From the NCBI RefSeq assembly GCF_028583425.1, contig NC_072793.1, positions 59,091,028 through 59,155,027 of the forward strand: a stretch of DNA of 64,000 nucleotides. The letters are read 5' to 3'. A program made the translations under genes and the position numbers. The notes beneath the pieces are model-generated. The model saw nothing but the letters and a program-made list of their open reading frames with translations, made no database searches and had not been told where the DNA came from. The DNA comes from Eublepharis macularius (Eukaryota; Chordata; Lepidosauria; Squamata; Eublepharidae). This document shows positions 43,841 to 55,534 of the stretch, piece by piece (position 1 is the first letter of the stretch; each line of letters starts with the position of its first letter).

Positions 43841-46003
43841 AGAGCTAAACTACACAAGACGAATTACATGAGGATGCTCAAGTGAAGGGAGATGCAAAGT
43901 TAGCCGGGAAGTGTAGTTTGAATTTCACCTCTCTCTACAGAGCTGGCAAAGATCACTCCTATCTAGAGGTTCAACCCCCGGCTACCATTTCTAAGCACTG
44001 AACACAGCCACTCAGAACCCCTAGCAGCCCTCTGGAGGGTTGAGGTCCTCTAGTTTGTTTAAGACTTTCCCAGTCTCCAGGTTAGTTCTGGGAGAACTTG
44101 CACACAAGTGGTCAGAGACTCCAGACACAGGCTTAAATATAAGTGTTGTTTATTAATTCAGGAGAGTGTATGCAGGGCAGGAACCACTCTAGAAGGCACA
44201 AGCAAAAGGCAGTAAAATAACAACAGCTTACATATTTCTAGCTAAAACTATCTGACTAGACATGAAGGCTTGCTAACTTGCTTGTCTCTGAAGTAGCTTC
44301 AAGTTGCTCATACTCACAAACAAAGTCCAATCCATGCCAGACGGCTCTGGTCATTGTAGAGCCTGACATGGAGCAGTCTCTCACATGCTGATGGAATAAA
44401 GGTAGCAATAGAAAGATCAAACCAGGTCCAAGTGAGAGCATGTATTACTGAGTGCAGAGAGGAGCCGTCTTTTCTAGGACTGTCAGCCAATCAAGGCACA
44501 CTTCAATATCAGCATTGCTAGGTCTGAGGGCTGAGCCTCCCTTCTACCCAAGGACATCTTGGTCTGCAATAACAGGCTGCAGGTGCAATTAATTAAGGAG
44601 CCTGCTCATTCTATTCCCAGGGTGACAAGCCAAAACTGGGCCTGTGAGAACTCATTAGCCTGAACCAAAGAGCTCAGGCTAGGCAAGGATACGCAGCTCC
44701 TTAGAGGGTTTGTTAATTTCACCTCTCTACAGAGCCAGCAAAGATAGCTTTTCAGGCTGTTTGTTAATTTCCTCTTTGCCTCCTGGAAGAATCTGTCAAT
44801 TATTAACAAACCTGAGGAATGATCTTCTCAAACTTGTTACATTTTTATCCTCCCTTTTCTACAAGGAGAACCAGGGCCGGTGCCAGAGGTTTTGGCGCCC
44901 GCGGCGGCGTGCATGTGCGCGCCCGCCACGGCCTGCGTGATGACGTCACGTGCCGCAGCGGGGCTGGGCGGCGCACGGAGGACTGCCGAGTGCAGAAGCT
45001 GCGAGCTGCTGCTGGAGCAGCGCGCGGAGGCTGCTCTGTGCGCCGCCCCAGCAGCAGCTCACGGCTTCTGCGCTCGGCTGGGGCGGAGGAGCGCGCAGCG
45101 GAGCTGGCGTGGCTGGCTGCAGCTGCTGCTGCAGCCAGCCAGCCCCGTCCTTCCGCCGCCACCGCCACCACCGCGCACCCCAGCTGGGCGCACAAGCTGC
45201 GAGCCGCTGCTGGGGCGGTGCGCAGAGGCGCCTGGCTGGGGCGTGTGGCGGCGGCAGCGTGCCGGCCCTGTGCAGAAGCCCTGAGCTGCTGCTGGGGCGG
45301 GTGCTGCACGGAGGCTGCTTGGCGCGATGCCCCAGCAGCGGCTCGCGGCTTCTGCGACTGGCTGGGGCGTGTGGGGGCAGAGGAGCGCTGCAGCCATCCA
45401 GCCAGCTCCATGCCACCACCGCCGCCGTGCGCCCCAGCTGGGCGCAGAAGCCGCGAGCCGCGAGCCGCAGCTCGAGCGGCGCACGGAGGCTGCGCCCAGC
45501 TGAGGTGAGTGGCGGCGGCGGCGGCCGCAACGGGCTGGCTGCAGCAGTAGCTCATGCCAGCTTTGCTGCGCGTGCCTCCGCCCCCAACACCCCCTCCAGC
45601 GCCCCTCCAGTGGCCGCGCGCCCAAGGCCACCGCCTACCTGGCCTCCATGGGCGCGCCGGCCCTGAGGAGAACATGGTACTGTACTTCACAAATACTTTG
45701 CAAAGTACGGTAGGTTTGGCTGAGGGAGGGTCACTAGTCCAAGGTCACTCAGTCACTGTGATGAGAGAGTCTCTCTACATGAAGCATAGTTTTAAAAAAC
45801 AGGGTCAAAGGCTCTGTCAATTTCATCTCTCTACACAAGGGTAGTTTAAAAAGACAGAGCTGGCAGAGATTGCTCCTCAGAGAGTTTGTTAAGTTTATCT
45901 TCGCCTTTGCCTCTCCACCCTTGTGTGGAGAGGTAAAACTATGCTTCCCAGCTAACGTTGCATCTCCCTACACTTGAGCGTCCTCATGTAAGAGGTCTCA
46001 TGT
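43841..46003. mobile_element. Large foldback element, arms about 2 kb apart, interrupted
   Basis: The left arm (43841-43950) and right arm (about 45880-46003) are inverted: 'ttacatgagga.gctcaagtg.agggagatgcaa.gttagc.gggaag' and 'acctctc'. Text like the inner arm ('tttcacctctctacagagc.agcaaagat') recurs at 44715-44755 and 45820-45870, showing internal duplication. Between the arms lie unclassified DNA (44000-44700) and a hAT element. Confidence 0.65.
44872..45665. mobile_element. GC-rich hAT-type element, 794 bp, TSD AGGAGAAC
   Basis: Ends CAGGGCCGGTGCC and GGCGCGCCGGCCCTG are inverted. The perfect 8-bp duplication AGGAGAAC is at 44864-44871 and 45666-45673. The interior is very GC-rich with repeated 'gctgctgctggggcg'-like units and the palindrome TGACGTCA at 44942-44949. 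Open frames on both strands over its whole length come from composition (Ala/Gly/Arg/Pro-rich, no domain), not from a gene. It is the same family as 22686-23087. Confidence 0.9.
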
Positions 46004-46603
46004 CCTAAAAGGTCTCTCCAATCCTAATCTGATGTTGCCTTATCAATTATAGGCAGTGTCAAAGACTGACTTGCACCATTTCAGAATCTACAGACTTAGA
46101 TCTCCTAGGCAATAGGAGAGAGCGGCTAAATTTAACAGCTAGGCAGTAGGAGAGAGTGGCTACACCCCGCCGCCCTCTCCCCCACTGCTGCCTCCCAAAT
46201 TAATCATAGATAATAATCTCCTCTGTTAGATGGTGTGCAACTAATTTGGGCTGAGGAGGAACAAATCATCCTTAACAATTAATTAACCAGTCATATAAAA
46301 GATGGAAGGACATTTGGAGACCACCATAATGAACATAAATAAAACAGCATGTGGCTTTGATTGGTATTTTGAAAGTGTTTGAGCAGCGGCTAGACAACGT
46401 ATCATGAGAATATTCTTGTATCTGGCACAAAATCTATGGAAGAATAAGGAATAAAGTGTGGTTCTACCTTTAATTCTATCAATCAATTATTTTCTGTGGC
46501 ATTTCATTTAACATGCAGAATTTACAGAACTAGCATTCATAACCAAAGATTTCTTCCTTGATTATCAATGGTTATTTTGGACCTGTTTTAGATTGTTTGA
46601 CAG
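46004..46603. other. Intergenic, unassigned
   Basis: No signal-peptide exon or promoter for the Kazal remnant at 46604 was found here or further left. Confidence 0.35.
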
Positions 46604-46731
46604 GATGAGTGCAGTCACTTTCCAGAGTCAGGAAAGGGCAAACCTTCAGCATGCACATTGAAATATAAACGTGTATGTGGCAGCAATGGTATGACATATG
46701 GTAACAAATGCACTTTCAGTGCAGCCAAAAG
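46604..46731 (+). pseudogene. Decayed Kazal exon (first half of a domain)
   Basis: The 128-nt exon-like unit after ACAG reads [20 protein letters not shown], then [20 protein letters not shown]. The canonical fifth cysteine is serine (AGT for TGT). The donor reads ATGAGA where GTGAGA is expected, so it cannot splice normally. No 52-nt partner exon was found before 47518. The flank 'cttccttgattat.aatggtt.tttt' is shared with the unit at 57229, marking a duplication. Confidence 0.85.
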
Positions 46732-47517
46732 ATGAGAATGAAGTATAAAGGTCTTAATGATAATTGGTGATGGAGTAGGCTGTCATCATTGGTACCACAG
46801 ACAGGCATGTACACCCTTGTACAGGCAGCAGGTGTGTCCTTCTCTGGTTCAGGGTACTGAATGCAGACATTGAGCTAAGCAAATCATTAGAAAAACATTA
46901 ACAACATAAGCATGAACAAACTAGCTTTTTCAAATGATCAGTCTTTATAGAAGCAAGGTTTACAGGCAGAGTTATCGGGGATGTTTTAAAACTTTAGAAA
47001 TGTGTTAGGAGAGAGAATAGGCACATTTTTACTAAAAACCAAATGTGTTCAAATGTACATTATTCAGTTCCACAGAATAAGGTAAGCAGATCTTATCAAA
47101 TGACTACTAGCAATAGTGTAACCACTCCAACATAAATATTTTTGCTAAGCAGAACTGAAAAATTATGCATTGTGAAGCTAGAGCACAATTCAGATTTCAA
47201 GATCTTTCATGATCTTCACTATATTCCCACCTTGTGCTATGAGTTTAACAAGACTTCCAGGTCTTTTGAATGACCTAAAGGTATGTCAGAAAACAAAAAT
47301 AAAAAAATACATTAGAAAACACAGATGCCTATTAAACTTCTCCCACATCCCAGTCTTAAAAAGCCCTCTCTCACCATTAACCACTACTTTTATTAAAGTT
47401 GCATTTAGCGTCATTTATAAAGGAGAAGAGTTCAGGCAAACATTGCTAAATAATCAAGATGATTGCTTTTTCTGATACTAAATGTTTGGGGGGTATTTTT
47501 TATTACTTCAGTTGCAG

Positions 47518-47645
47518 GATGAATGCAGAAAATATCGTCAATCAGAGAAGGGCAAACTTTTTCAGTGCACACTGGAGTATCATCCCATCTGTGGCACTGA
47601 TGGAGCAACACACAGAAATAAATGTTTGTTCTGTTCAATGAAGAA
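47518..47645 (+). CDS. Kazal exon, first half, intact (domain B)
   Basis: After TTGCAG it codes [20 protein letters not shown] and [20 protein letters not shown], phase 0 to phase 2, with donor GTGAGT. It has all five cysteines expected of this half. The P1 position (second after the second cysteine) is leucine, as in ovomucoid third domains (CTLEY), which suggests an elastase/chymotrypsin-type target. Its partner exon is 54141-54192, with a 6.5-kb intron mostly made of an L1. Because neighbours are decayed and no start exon is visible, the domain may be a relic that still looks intact. Confidence 0.8.
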
Positions 47646-48589
47646 GTGAGTCACTTTTGCCAGCTTTCTAATATCACTCGTTGAATCAGAGCAGAGGGTG
47701 AAGAATTCGTCATTATCCTGATGCCACTGGGAAATTATGCCTGGAAAACTTTGTTTCTAAGGATGGTAAAACAACAATTCTGTTCTCAAAATAGAAACTT
47801 AGTTCTTGGGATTACTTCAACAAAAGGTTCAGAAGTTTAATTCTTAATGGGAATTTTTCTTAATGGGAAGTTTAATTCTTTTTTTTTTAATAAAAATTTT
47901 TATTGGATTAGACACATATAAAATTTATTACAATCACATTCCCTTAAATTTTCCAATTCTAACCCCCTCCCTTCCCCCCCCTTTTGTTGACTTCCAACAG
48001 TTTTCCAACCCCTTGTCTATTCTCCCTCTACTCATTTCAAACTTATTGTACTTATTATAATTTACTTTCAAACTCTTCTAAGCTTTTCTATAGTAACATA
48101 GTGCTATCTCTAATTTCCTTCCCAAATGGGTAAAAGTATGACAATCTTAACTTATCTTTTTCAATAATAATAATAATCATTTTGGTATTCTGTACTCTAT
48201 CTTACTCTTTCTAAGTACTTCAAAATGGGACAAACAATTTGTCCCTCTTTATGCATAACTTCACATACTTCCATAAACATTGCATACATTTATTATAAAT
48301 CAATCAATTTGACTTGTACTCTATGTGTTACTCAAACAATTCATGTACACATTCAACAAAAGTCTATCAATTAGACCTATATTATGTATGCTAATGTATA
48401 TTAATTCTCCATTGTACAGTTATCTGCTTACTTTAAAAAAATTAATTAAATTCTATCCTTATAATCCTTATAATAGTAACACTATTGATACCCAACTATT
48501 CATACTAATCAAATAAAATAATTGCTTAGAATTTTTTCACTTTACTCTCTCCCCCCGGTATAGTCACTCCCCTCTCCTTTTGTTATATT

Positions 48590-50850
48590 TCAGTAATTAT
48601 CAAACTGCCACAGTCCTCCCACCTCCCATTTTTTCACCAAATATCGTTTCAGCCTCTCCCAGTCCGTGTTAAACTGTCCCAGGTCAAGGTCTCTCAATTT
48701 TCTTGTCATTTTATCCATCTCCGCCATGTACAGCAATTTGTAAATCCAGTCCTCAATAGTTGGCACTTCTTGTACTTTCCATTTCTGCGCATATAAGAGT
48801 CTAGCTGCTGCTGTCATGTAAAATAGCAATGTCCTGTGTTGTGCTGGAATATCTTCCATTCCCAAGTTCAGTAGCAGGAGTTCTGGGTTCTTATTAACTT
48901 GAAATTGTAAAATCTCACTCATTACTCTTATTATTTCCCCCCAGTACTGCCTAGCTACCTCACAGGTCCACCACATGTGATACAGAGATCCCTCATGCTT
49001 TTTACATTTCCAGCATTTATTAGATGTATTCAAGTTCCCTAGCGCAATTTTCTTTGGTGTCAAATACCAACGATAAATCATTTTGTAGAGATTCTCTTTA
49101 ATACTGGTACATGTCGTAATCTTCAATGTATTTTTCCACAAATATTCCCACACCTCCATTGTTATTTCTTTATTAAAATTTATAGCCCACTTCACCATTT
49201 GCACTTTAACTACTTCATCTTCCGTATACCATTTTAACAGTACTTTGTATATCTTAGAGATTTCCTTTTTTTCTTCTTGTAAAATTGCTTTCTCTAAATC
49301 TGAGTTCTCCATTCTTATCCCTCCCTTCGCACAGTCCGAATAGTAAAGATCTCTAACTTGTCTATATTGAAACCAGTCATAATTTGGAGACAACTCTTGT
49401 TGCGTCCTTATTCTTATTTTAGAAAGTTCTATTCGCGTTATCTCCTTGTACGTTAAGCACTGTTGTTCATTATCAACCGTTCTCGGATCTATTACTTCAT
49501 ATGGAACCACCCAGGATGGGATTCCTTCTTGCAGGTAGTCTTTGTACTTCTTCCAAGTTGAGAAGAGGCTTCTCCGAATGTAATGGTGCAAAAACATAGA
49601 ATCTGCTTTTACTTTGTCATACCATAAGTATGCATGCCATCCAAATAATTTTTTATATCCCTCTAAGGCCAGCAGTTTGCGATTTTTCAGCTTCATCCAA
49701 TCTTTCAACCATACCAAACAAATTGCATCATAATAAAGTCTCAAATTGGGCAATTGCATTCCACCTCTTTCCTTTGCATCCTGTAATACTTTCATTTTCA
49801 CTCGAGGCTTCCTGCCTGCCCACACAAACTCCGATATTTTCCTCTGCCATTTGTCGAACTGCTTAGAGTCCCTAATGATTGGTATTGTCTGTAACAGAAA
49901 CATCACTCTTGGCAACACATTCATCTTAACTACTGCAATTCTTCCCAACCATGACAAGTTCAGTCTATTCCATTTAATCAAATCCTGCTCTATTTGAGTC
50001 CATAATCTCTCATAATTATTCTTGAATAGATCTATATTTTTTGCAGTCAGTTCAACTCCCAGATATTTCACCTTATTTGTTACTTCACAATCTATTAGTT
50101 CCATCAATTGCTGCTGTTTTAATTTAGTCATATTTTTGCATAATATCTTTGATTTCTTTTTGTTTACATAAAAACCTGCCAAGTCTCCAAATTCTTTAAT
50201 TTTTTCTATTACCTTAGGCATGTTTTCAATTGGATCTTCCACAATTAACATTATATCATCTGCAAATGCTCTGACCTTGTAGGAAAAGTCTTTTATCTTT
50301 ATTCCACGGATTGCATTGTCTTCTCGAATCTGTATCATTAAAATTTCCAAAACCAAAATAAACAACAGTGGAGACAACGGGCAACCTTGTCTAGTACCTT
50401 TGCCAATAGTCAGTTTTTTAGTCAACTCGTCATTCACCACAATTGCTGCACTCTGGTCTCTGTAAATTTCTTTCACTGCTCTTATGAATCTTTCTCCCAT
50501 TTGTAGCTGTTCCATAGTGGCAAACATAAAGTCCCAGTTCAGATTGTCAAATGCTTTTTCAGCATCTACAAAGAAGAAACCAACCTCCTTATCACAACGC
50601 CTATCATAGTATTCAATAGCATTTATAACTGTCCTTAGGTTGTCTCTGATTTGTCTGTTTGGTAAAAAACCTGCTTGTTCTTCCCCAATAACTTCGGAAA
50701 GCCATCCCTTTAGTCTCTCTGCCAAGACCTTTGCAAAGATCTTGTAATCATTGTTAAGTAAGGAAATAGGTCTATAGTTTTTAACATTAGTCAAGTCCTG
50801 TCCTTCTTTAGGGATCAATGATATATTAGCTTCTTTATAAGTCTCCAAAC
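48590..50850 (-). CDS. L1 ORF2, reverse-transcriptase and C-terminal part
   Basis: The - frame starts EANISLIPKEGQD (about 50846) and shows FFVDAEKAFDNLNW, GTRQGCPLSPLLF and the catalytic FADDIMLIV, then the C-terminal cysteine/histidine motif CWKCKKHEGSLYHMWWTCEV. It is open to the stop at 48590. It is the direct continuation of the endonuclease part at 52583-54092, displaced by the inversion. The part upstream of 50850 in this frame is 5' UTR of the inverted segment read backwards. Confidence 0.92.
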
Positions 50851-50852
50851 CG

Positions 50853-51800
50853 GAGACTTCCGGTTTGGAGACTTCCGGTTTGGGATTCATGGAGGTCTAA
50901 CGCAGCTCTAAGTGCAGAGCTGACCGGGCTGCCGTTTCAGCGGCCGGAGGGGCACAAATAGTCCCCGGCCACCTGCTCTCAGGCGGAGAACAGGCAAAGA
51001 ACGCTCAAAGACCTCAGGGCGCGTCGATCTCGGGCGAGGGGGGGTTCTGCGCTAAGGATTCTCTCTCGTCCCTTGAGGTCCCACCCTAAGACAGGTCGGC
51101 TAAAATCTCTGCGGCAGAACCGGGGCCAGTGCGGCTGGCATAAGACCTACATGCCCAAGCTTCAACAGGGGAAAAGTAGGTGAAAAAGAAATTGAGATCG
51201 AAGCAGTGATTACAACCCAGAAAGACGCTTGAAAAGGTAAAGATCACTATCTCTCGAATTGGGATGGATTGCTTAAAGTAACAAACTTTTAAAGTGAAAC
51301 TTTAAACTGCAACAGACGGAATATAATGAGGGGAAGACTCGGCAAGAAATAGTTTAGAAAAAGGACTAAGTTAAATGAAGCTATTAAAGAAACTGGACAA
51401 TTGTTATTCATACCTGTGGTCAGAGAGTGATAGCAGGCTGTGAGAAAATTTCTATCATCGCGAGAGCTGCAGTGGAGAGACGGGAAACAGGAAGTGCGTC
51501 ACAGTGATAGAGCTGCTGGAGAGAGACGACCCTTATTGGAGACAGGAAGAAGGGAATCACCATTTTTGAAAAGGGAAGGACTTTGACTTCAACAGGAGAG
51601 GAAGTAGGACATCTTGGATTGCAAAAAGACTACAGAAAAACCATAGAGAAAAGACGCCCGACATTTTGGACTTCTTGAAACATCCTTTGCTTTTTTTAAG
51701 AATCGGGACAGTCAAATTAATTTAGAGGGACATAAATTTAAACACCACGGAGCTAAGGAAATGTGCAGACTCGTGGGAGCAAGGTAAATCAAGCCCCACG
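50853..51800 (+). promoter_or_regulatory. L1 5' untranslated region
   Basis: GC-richer leader with two tandem 'gagacttccggtttg' units at the very start (50856-50885), next to the inversion junction. In L1 elements the 5' UTR carries the internal promoter. ORF1 starts after it at 51801. Confidence 0.7.
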
Positions 51801-52586
51801 ATGTCGAAAAAAGAGTGGCAAACGGCTATTGAGAACCTGGATAAAAAATTTCTGGAAATGTTAAAGGAATTGAAGGAGACAAAACAGGAGTTGGTGAGGG
51901 AAGTCAAAGATGTCAAAGAGACAGTAAAAAATGAATTGGCAGAAGTAAAGAAGGGAATGGAAACAATACAAAATGACTTGCAAGCAGCGCAGCAAAAAGT
52001 CAATGTAGTCGAGAAGGTGGTGGAGAATCTTACAGAGACGCAACGAACGGATATGAGAGCGATGAGGGGAAGGATGGCAGTGGCGGAGAGTAAGTACACG
52101 GAGAAGCAGCTGAGGTTTCGAGGTTTGCCGGAAATAGATGGAAAGACAGCACAAGAACAGGTTACAGAGGTGTTAGCTGAATAACTGGGAAAGGAGGAGG
52201 AGGAGGTTGTGGCTATCCTTGATGTGGTGTATCGAATAAATTCCAGATTGGCGACCCAGAGGAAACTACCAAGGGATGTGATTGTGCAATTTACGACAAG
52301 GAATTCAAGAGAAATGATAGTGAGTAAGCAGTTTCAAGATCCATTGATAGTTGATGGCAAGACGGTTATCATCATGAAAGAGTTACCCAGATCGGTGCTG
52401 CTTGATCGGAAAAAATATAAAGTCTTAGTTCAGAATTTGAAGGACATGAAAGTAAGATACAGATGGGAATTACCAGAGGGGATATCCTTCGAATTCGGAG
52501 GAGTGAAAAAGCGCATCAGATCTGAATTTGAGATGGAAAAGTTTATGAGAGACAATGAAAAAGACTTACCAACAACAAGGCTATGA
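51801..52586 (+). CDS. L1 ORF1 (nucleic-acid-binding protein), one in-frame stop
   Basis: It codes the L1 ORF1 protein: an N-terminal lysine/glutamate-rich coiled coil (about residues 1-85) with the heptad-like run from LDKKFLEMLKELKETKQEL, an RNA-recognition part near LRFRGLPEIDG, and a C-terminal domain ending LPTTRL. A TAA at codon 128 interrupts an otherwise open frame that resumes at once in the same frame. Its stop overlaps the ORF2 start as ATGA. Confidence 0.88.
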
Positions 52587-54092
52587 ATATGGAGTGTAAA
52601 GTACTATCTTGGAATGTAAATGGACTTAATTCACCTAATAAGAGAAAAAGTATTTTCCACTGGCTATTAAAACAAAAATGTGATATTGTGTGCTTGCAAG
52701 AGACCCATATTAGAAATCAGGATGTAAAATATCTTAAATTGGGCAAGTTGGGCAATGAGTTTGTAGCGGCCTCAAAAAAGAAAAAAAGGGGAGTGGTATT
52801 ATACATAAGAGAGGAGCTACAGCCAAAGCTAATGATTAGAGATGCGGAAGCCAGATTTATAGCAGTGGAATGTACATGGAATTTAAAGAAAGTGTTGGTG
52901 ATTGGAATTTATGCACCAAATGGAGCAAAAGAGAGCTTCTTTGAGGATTTAAGGAAGCATTTAGATGAACTCTCTTATGATCAGATAATCCTTGCAGGAG
53001 ACTTCAATGGAGTTACAAATTTAGAACAAGATAAAAAATCAGTAACTGCACAAAAGAAAAGAGGACTATTACCAAAGACTTTTTTTGCATTAATGCAACA
53101 GGAAACTCTGGAAGATGTGTGGAGAATGCAGAATCCCACAGGTAGACATTATACATTTTTCTCCGCAAGGCATTCTACCCTATCACGAATCGATATGATC
53201 TGGGCCTCAAAGGACTTAGTGCTTTGGACTAAGGATGTAGAAATAATGCCCATGGTAGGCTCAGATCATAACCCAGTAATGTGGAAGTTTGGAAAAAGAA
53301 TTAAGAGGAAAGGATGGAGAATAAATGAGGACTTGTTACAAGAGGAAGAAAATATGGAGATGTTGAGAAGGGAAACTAAATTCTTCATACAGCATAACAT
53401 GAATCGAGAAGTACCAACCAACAAGGTATGGGATACATATAAAGCAGTAATTAGAGGCATACTAATGGAATTAAATGGAAGAGCTCGAAAGAAAAGAGAG
53501 GAGAAGAGACAGGAGATTATGGAAAAAATAAAAGCAAAAGAAATACAATTAAAGAAAAGACCAGGGAAAAAGAAAATCTATCAAGATATTAAAATCCTTC
53601 AAGAGCAGTTGACGGCAATGAATATTAAAGAATTGGAATGGAATCTCAAAAGAATGAATCAAAAGTCGTTTGAAGGTGCAAATAAACCTGGGAAATACTT
53701 GGCATGGCAATTGAAGAAGAGAAAGGAGAAAAAGACAATTAATAAAATATGTGAGGACAATAAAGTGCATCTGGAACAGACTGCTATAAGTAGAGCTTTC
53801 TATAAATTTTATGCTAAATTGTATGACAAAAAAGAAGTGAATAAAGATTCAATAGCAACATATTTGGGGAAAATTAAGCTTCCAGTAATTTCGGACGATT
53901 GGAGAGCTAAATTGAACAGTGAAGTAACAGAGGAAGAGATAAGGAAAGCAATACAGTCAACAAATTTGGGGAAGGCGCCGGGACCTGACGGACTTACAGC
54001 TAAATTTTACAAGGTAATGGTCAATGAGCTGGCATCATTTCTAAAAGAAGTGATCAATGGTGTTTTGAGAGATCAAAGAATTCCAGATACCT
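52583..54092 (+). CDS. L1 ORF2, endonuclease part
   Basis: The AP-like endonuclease is complete: LSWNVNGLN, CLQETHI, GIYAPNG, LAGDFNGV, RIDMIWAS and GSDHNPVMW, followed by the linker region and APGPDGLTAKFYK at the start of the reverse-transcriptase part. It ends at RIPDTW where the inverted 5' segment joins target DNA. It has no internal stop. Confidence 0.92.
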
Positions 54093-54140
54093 GGGAAGTT
54101 TAATTCTTAATGGGAATAATTGTGTGTTCGTACATTTCAG

Positions 54141-54192
54141 AGGAAGTGAGGGAACACTTGAAATACAGAATGAGGAAAAATGTGAGAAAAAG
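54141..54192 (+). CDS. Kazal exon, second half, intact (domain B)
   Basis: The 52-nt exon after ACATTTCAG codes GSEGTLEIQNEEKCEKK, phase 2 to 0, with donor GTAGGT. It completes domain B of 60 residues with the canonical sixth cysteine. The donor implies another domain downstream, but the next unit (55190) is decayed. Confidence 0.82.
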
Positions 54193-54251
54193 GTAGGTCC
54201 AGAAATAAGTGGATTTACATTTTCATCGTGCTGTCTTTGTAAGAATCTGAA

Positions 54252-54794
54252 GGTGGCCAGAAGCCTTTTTGCTGGGATTAATGGATAAACAACTGGAAGC
54301 TACACATGCCATACTACGTTTGTATATGATAATAGCAGTGAGACTTATTATACACTCAAAAATGAAAAGTTACATTACCTACAGTAGAAGATAGGCTGGA
54401 AAAAATATGACTATGCCAAGATGGACAAATTGATGTCTTTTATCAAGGAAAAGACATCAGGTAATTAATTATTTGAGCATTTGGAAACCCCTTATTGACT
54501 TTTTGCAAGAAACAGAAATAAACTAATGATCTGTGCTATTGAAGATTAGGGAGAGGAAAGAAATGTATAGATGGAAAGGGAAAGTGGTTTACCTATGGTA
54601 ACTTTGAAGTTGGTATATAATATGTAATATTGTTAGACCTTTTCCAGTAGAAAATTGGTATGTATTTTGATCTATATATTATAAGCTTTTCTCTTTTTCT
54701 TTATGCTATTTTTCTTTTTCTTTCTTTTCTTTCCTTTTTTGTCTATATGTTTTTATTTAACTTTAAAACTTTAATAAAATTCTATTTTTAAAAA
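54252..54794 (+). mobile_element. 5'-truncated L1 3' end, TSD 13 bp
   Basis: C-terminal L1 ORF2 text ('LIDFLQET'-like, 'ELMI', 'EDxGEE' in broken frames), then a T/C-rich 3' UTR with TTAATAAAATTC and a short A tail. GTAAGAATCTGAA flanks it at 54239-54251 and 54795-54807. It is inserted about 60 bases after the Kazal exon. Confidence 0.8.
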
Positions 54795-55189
54795 GTAAGA
54801 ATCTGAATGTGGCATTAGCAAATATAAGGCTGTCCTTCTGAGCTGAAAATGAGATGCCTTATAGTTGGGTCATATCATTATATGCATAACAAAATGAAGT
54901 TGCAGTTTTCCAGAAACAAAGCTGTGGCGAGAACTGACTAGAAAGTTGAGGAAAATCCCAAAATTAAAAGTTTTAAAAGTCAGTCTTCTTAATTTAAGGT
55001 ATCTTGGTCATTCTTTGTATTACCTTTAGTTTTCCCTCTCCTGTGTGGAACATCTTTAGGAATTAGTTTAAAATACTGAATTTGTATAACTTGTGTGCAT
55101 CATCATAAACTAGTTGTTTACCCCCCCCCCCAGGTAAGAGCCAGGCCCCAATCTCCCACTGGGAGAATGAGGGGGCCTGGCAACCCTAA

Positions 55190-55252
55190 TCCCATCAGTG
55201 GCACTGACAGTGTGATGTATGGCAATAAATACATGCTGTGTCATAAAAGACA
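55190..55252 (+). pseudogene. Decayed Kazal exon remnant
   Basis: It reads PISGTDSVMYGNKYMLCHKR, recognisable as PxCGTDGxTYGNKCxLC with two cysteines lost, before a still good donor GTAAGT. The left half of the exon is missing and replaced by a repeat ending 'gggggcctggcaaccctaat'. Confidence 0.75.
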
Positions 55253-55534
55253 GTAAGTAAACTATTCAAAGGGTTTGCTGCCAAGAAATAAATAATGGAA
55301 CAATGTTTACAGCACTCTAAAAGAATAAACTGTAAAAAAACAGGTAACAACAATGTGTGGCTGGGATCCAGAGAGGCATCTGCACGTAAGCAAAGCAATT
55401 ACCAGAGAGAGAGAGAAATGGCTAGTTTTTCCTTTTGGTGCCAGCATCTCTTACATCATAGCGTGCTTGTTTGGAGTAGTCTAAACTTTGCTGAGGGACT
55501 GGTGAGTTGCCACCAGCAGGAGGAAAACTAAACT

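Larger units (their letters stand above)
47881..54092. mobile_element. Near full-length L1 with 5' inversion (twin priming), TSD 16 bp
   Basis: Its 3' segment is on the - strand (poly-A as T run at 47881-47888, 3' UTR to about 48590, ORF2 second part to about 50850). Its 5' segment is on the + strand (5' UTR about 50853-51800, ORF1, ORF2 first part to 54092). GGGAAGTTTAATTCTT occurs at 47865-47880 and 54093-54108 as the target duplication. The layout is what twin-primed reverse transcription leaves. Both segments sum to about 6.2 kb, the usual full length, so little or nothing was lost. It looks young. It lies inside a Kazal-domain intron. Confidence 0.93.

Noticed and set aside
44819-45690. 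Long overlapping open frames on both strands (190-281 residues), Ala/Gly/Arg/Pro-rich
   Set aside because: They fall inside the 794-bp GC-rich hAT element, arise from stop-poor composition, overlap each other in many frames and show no domain.
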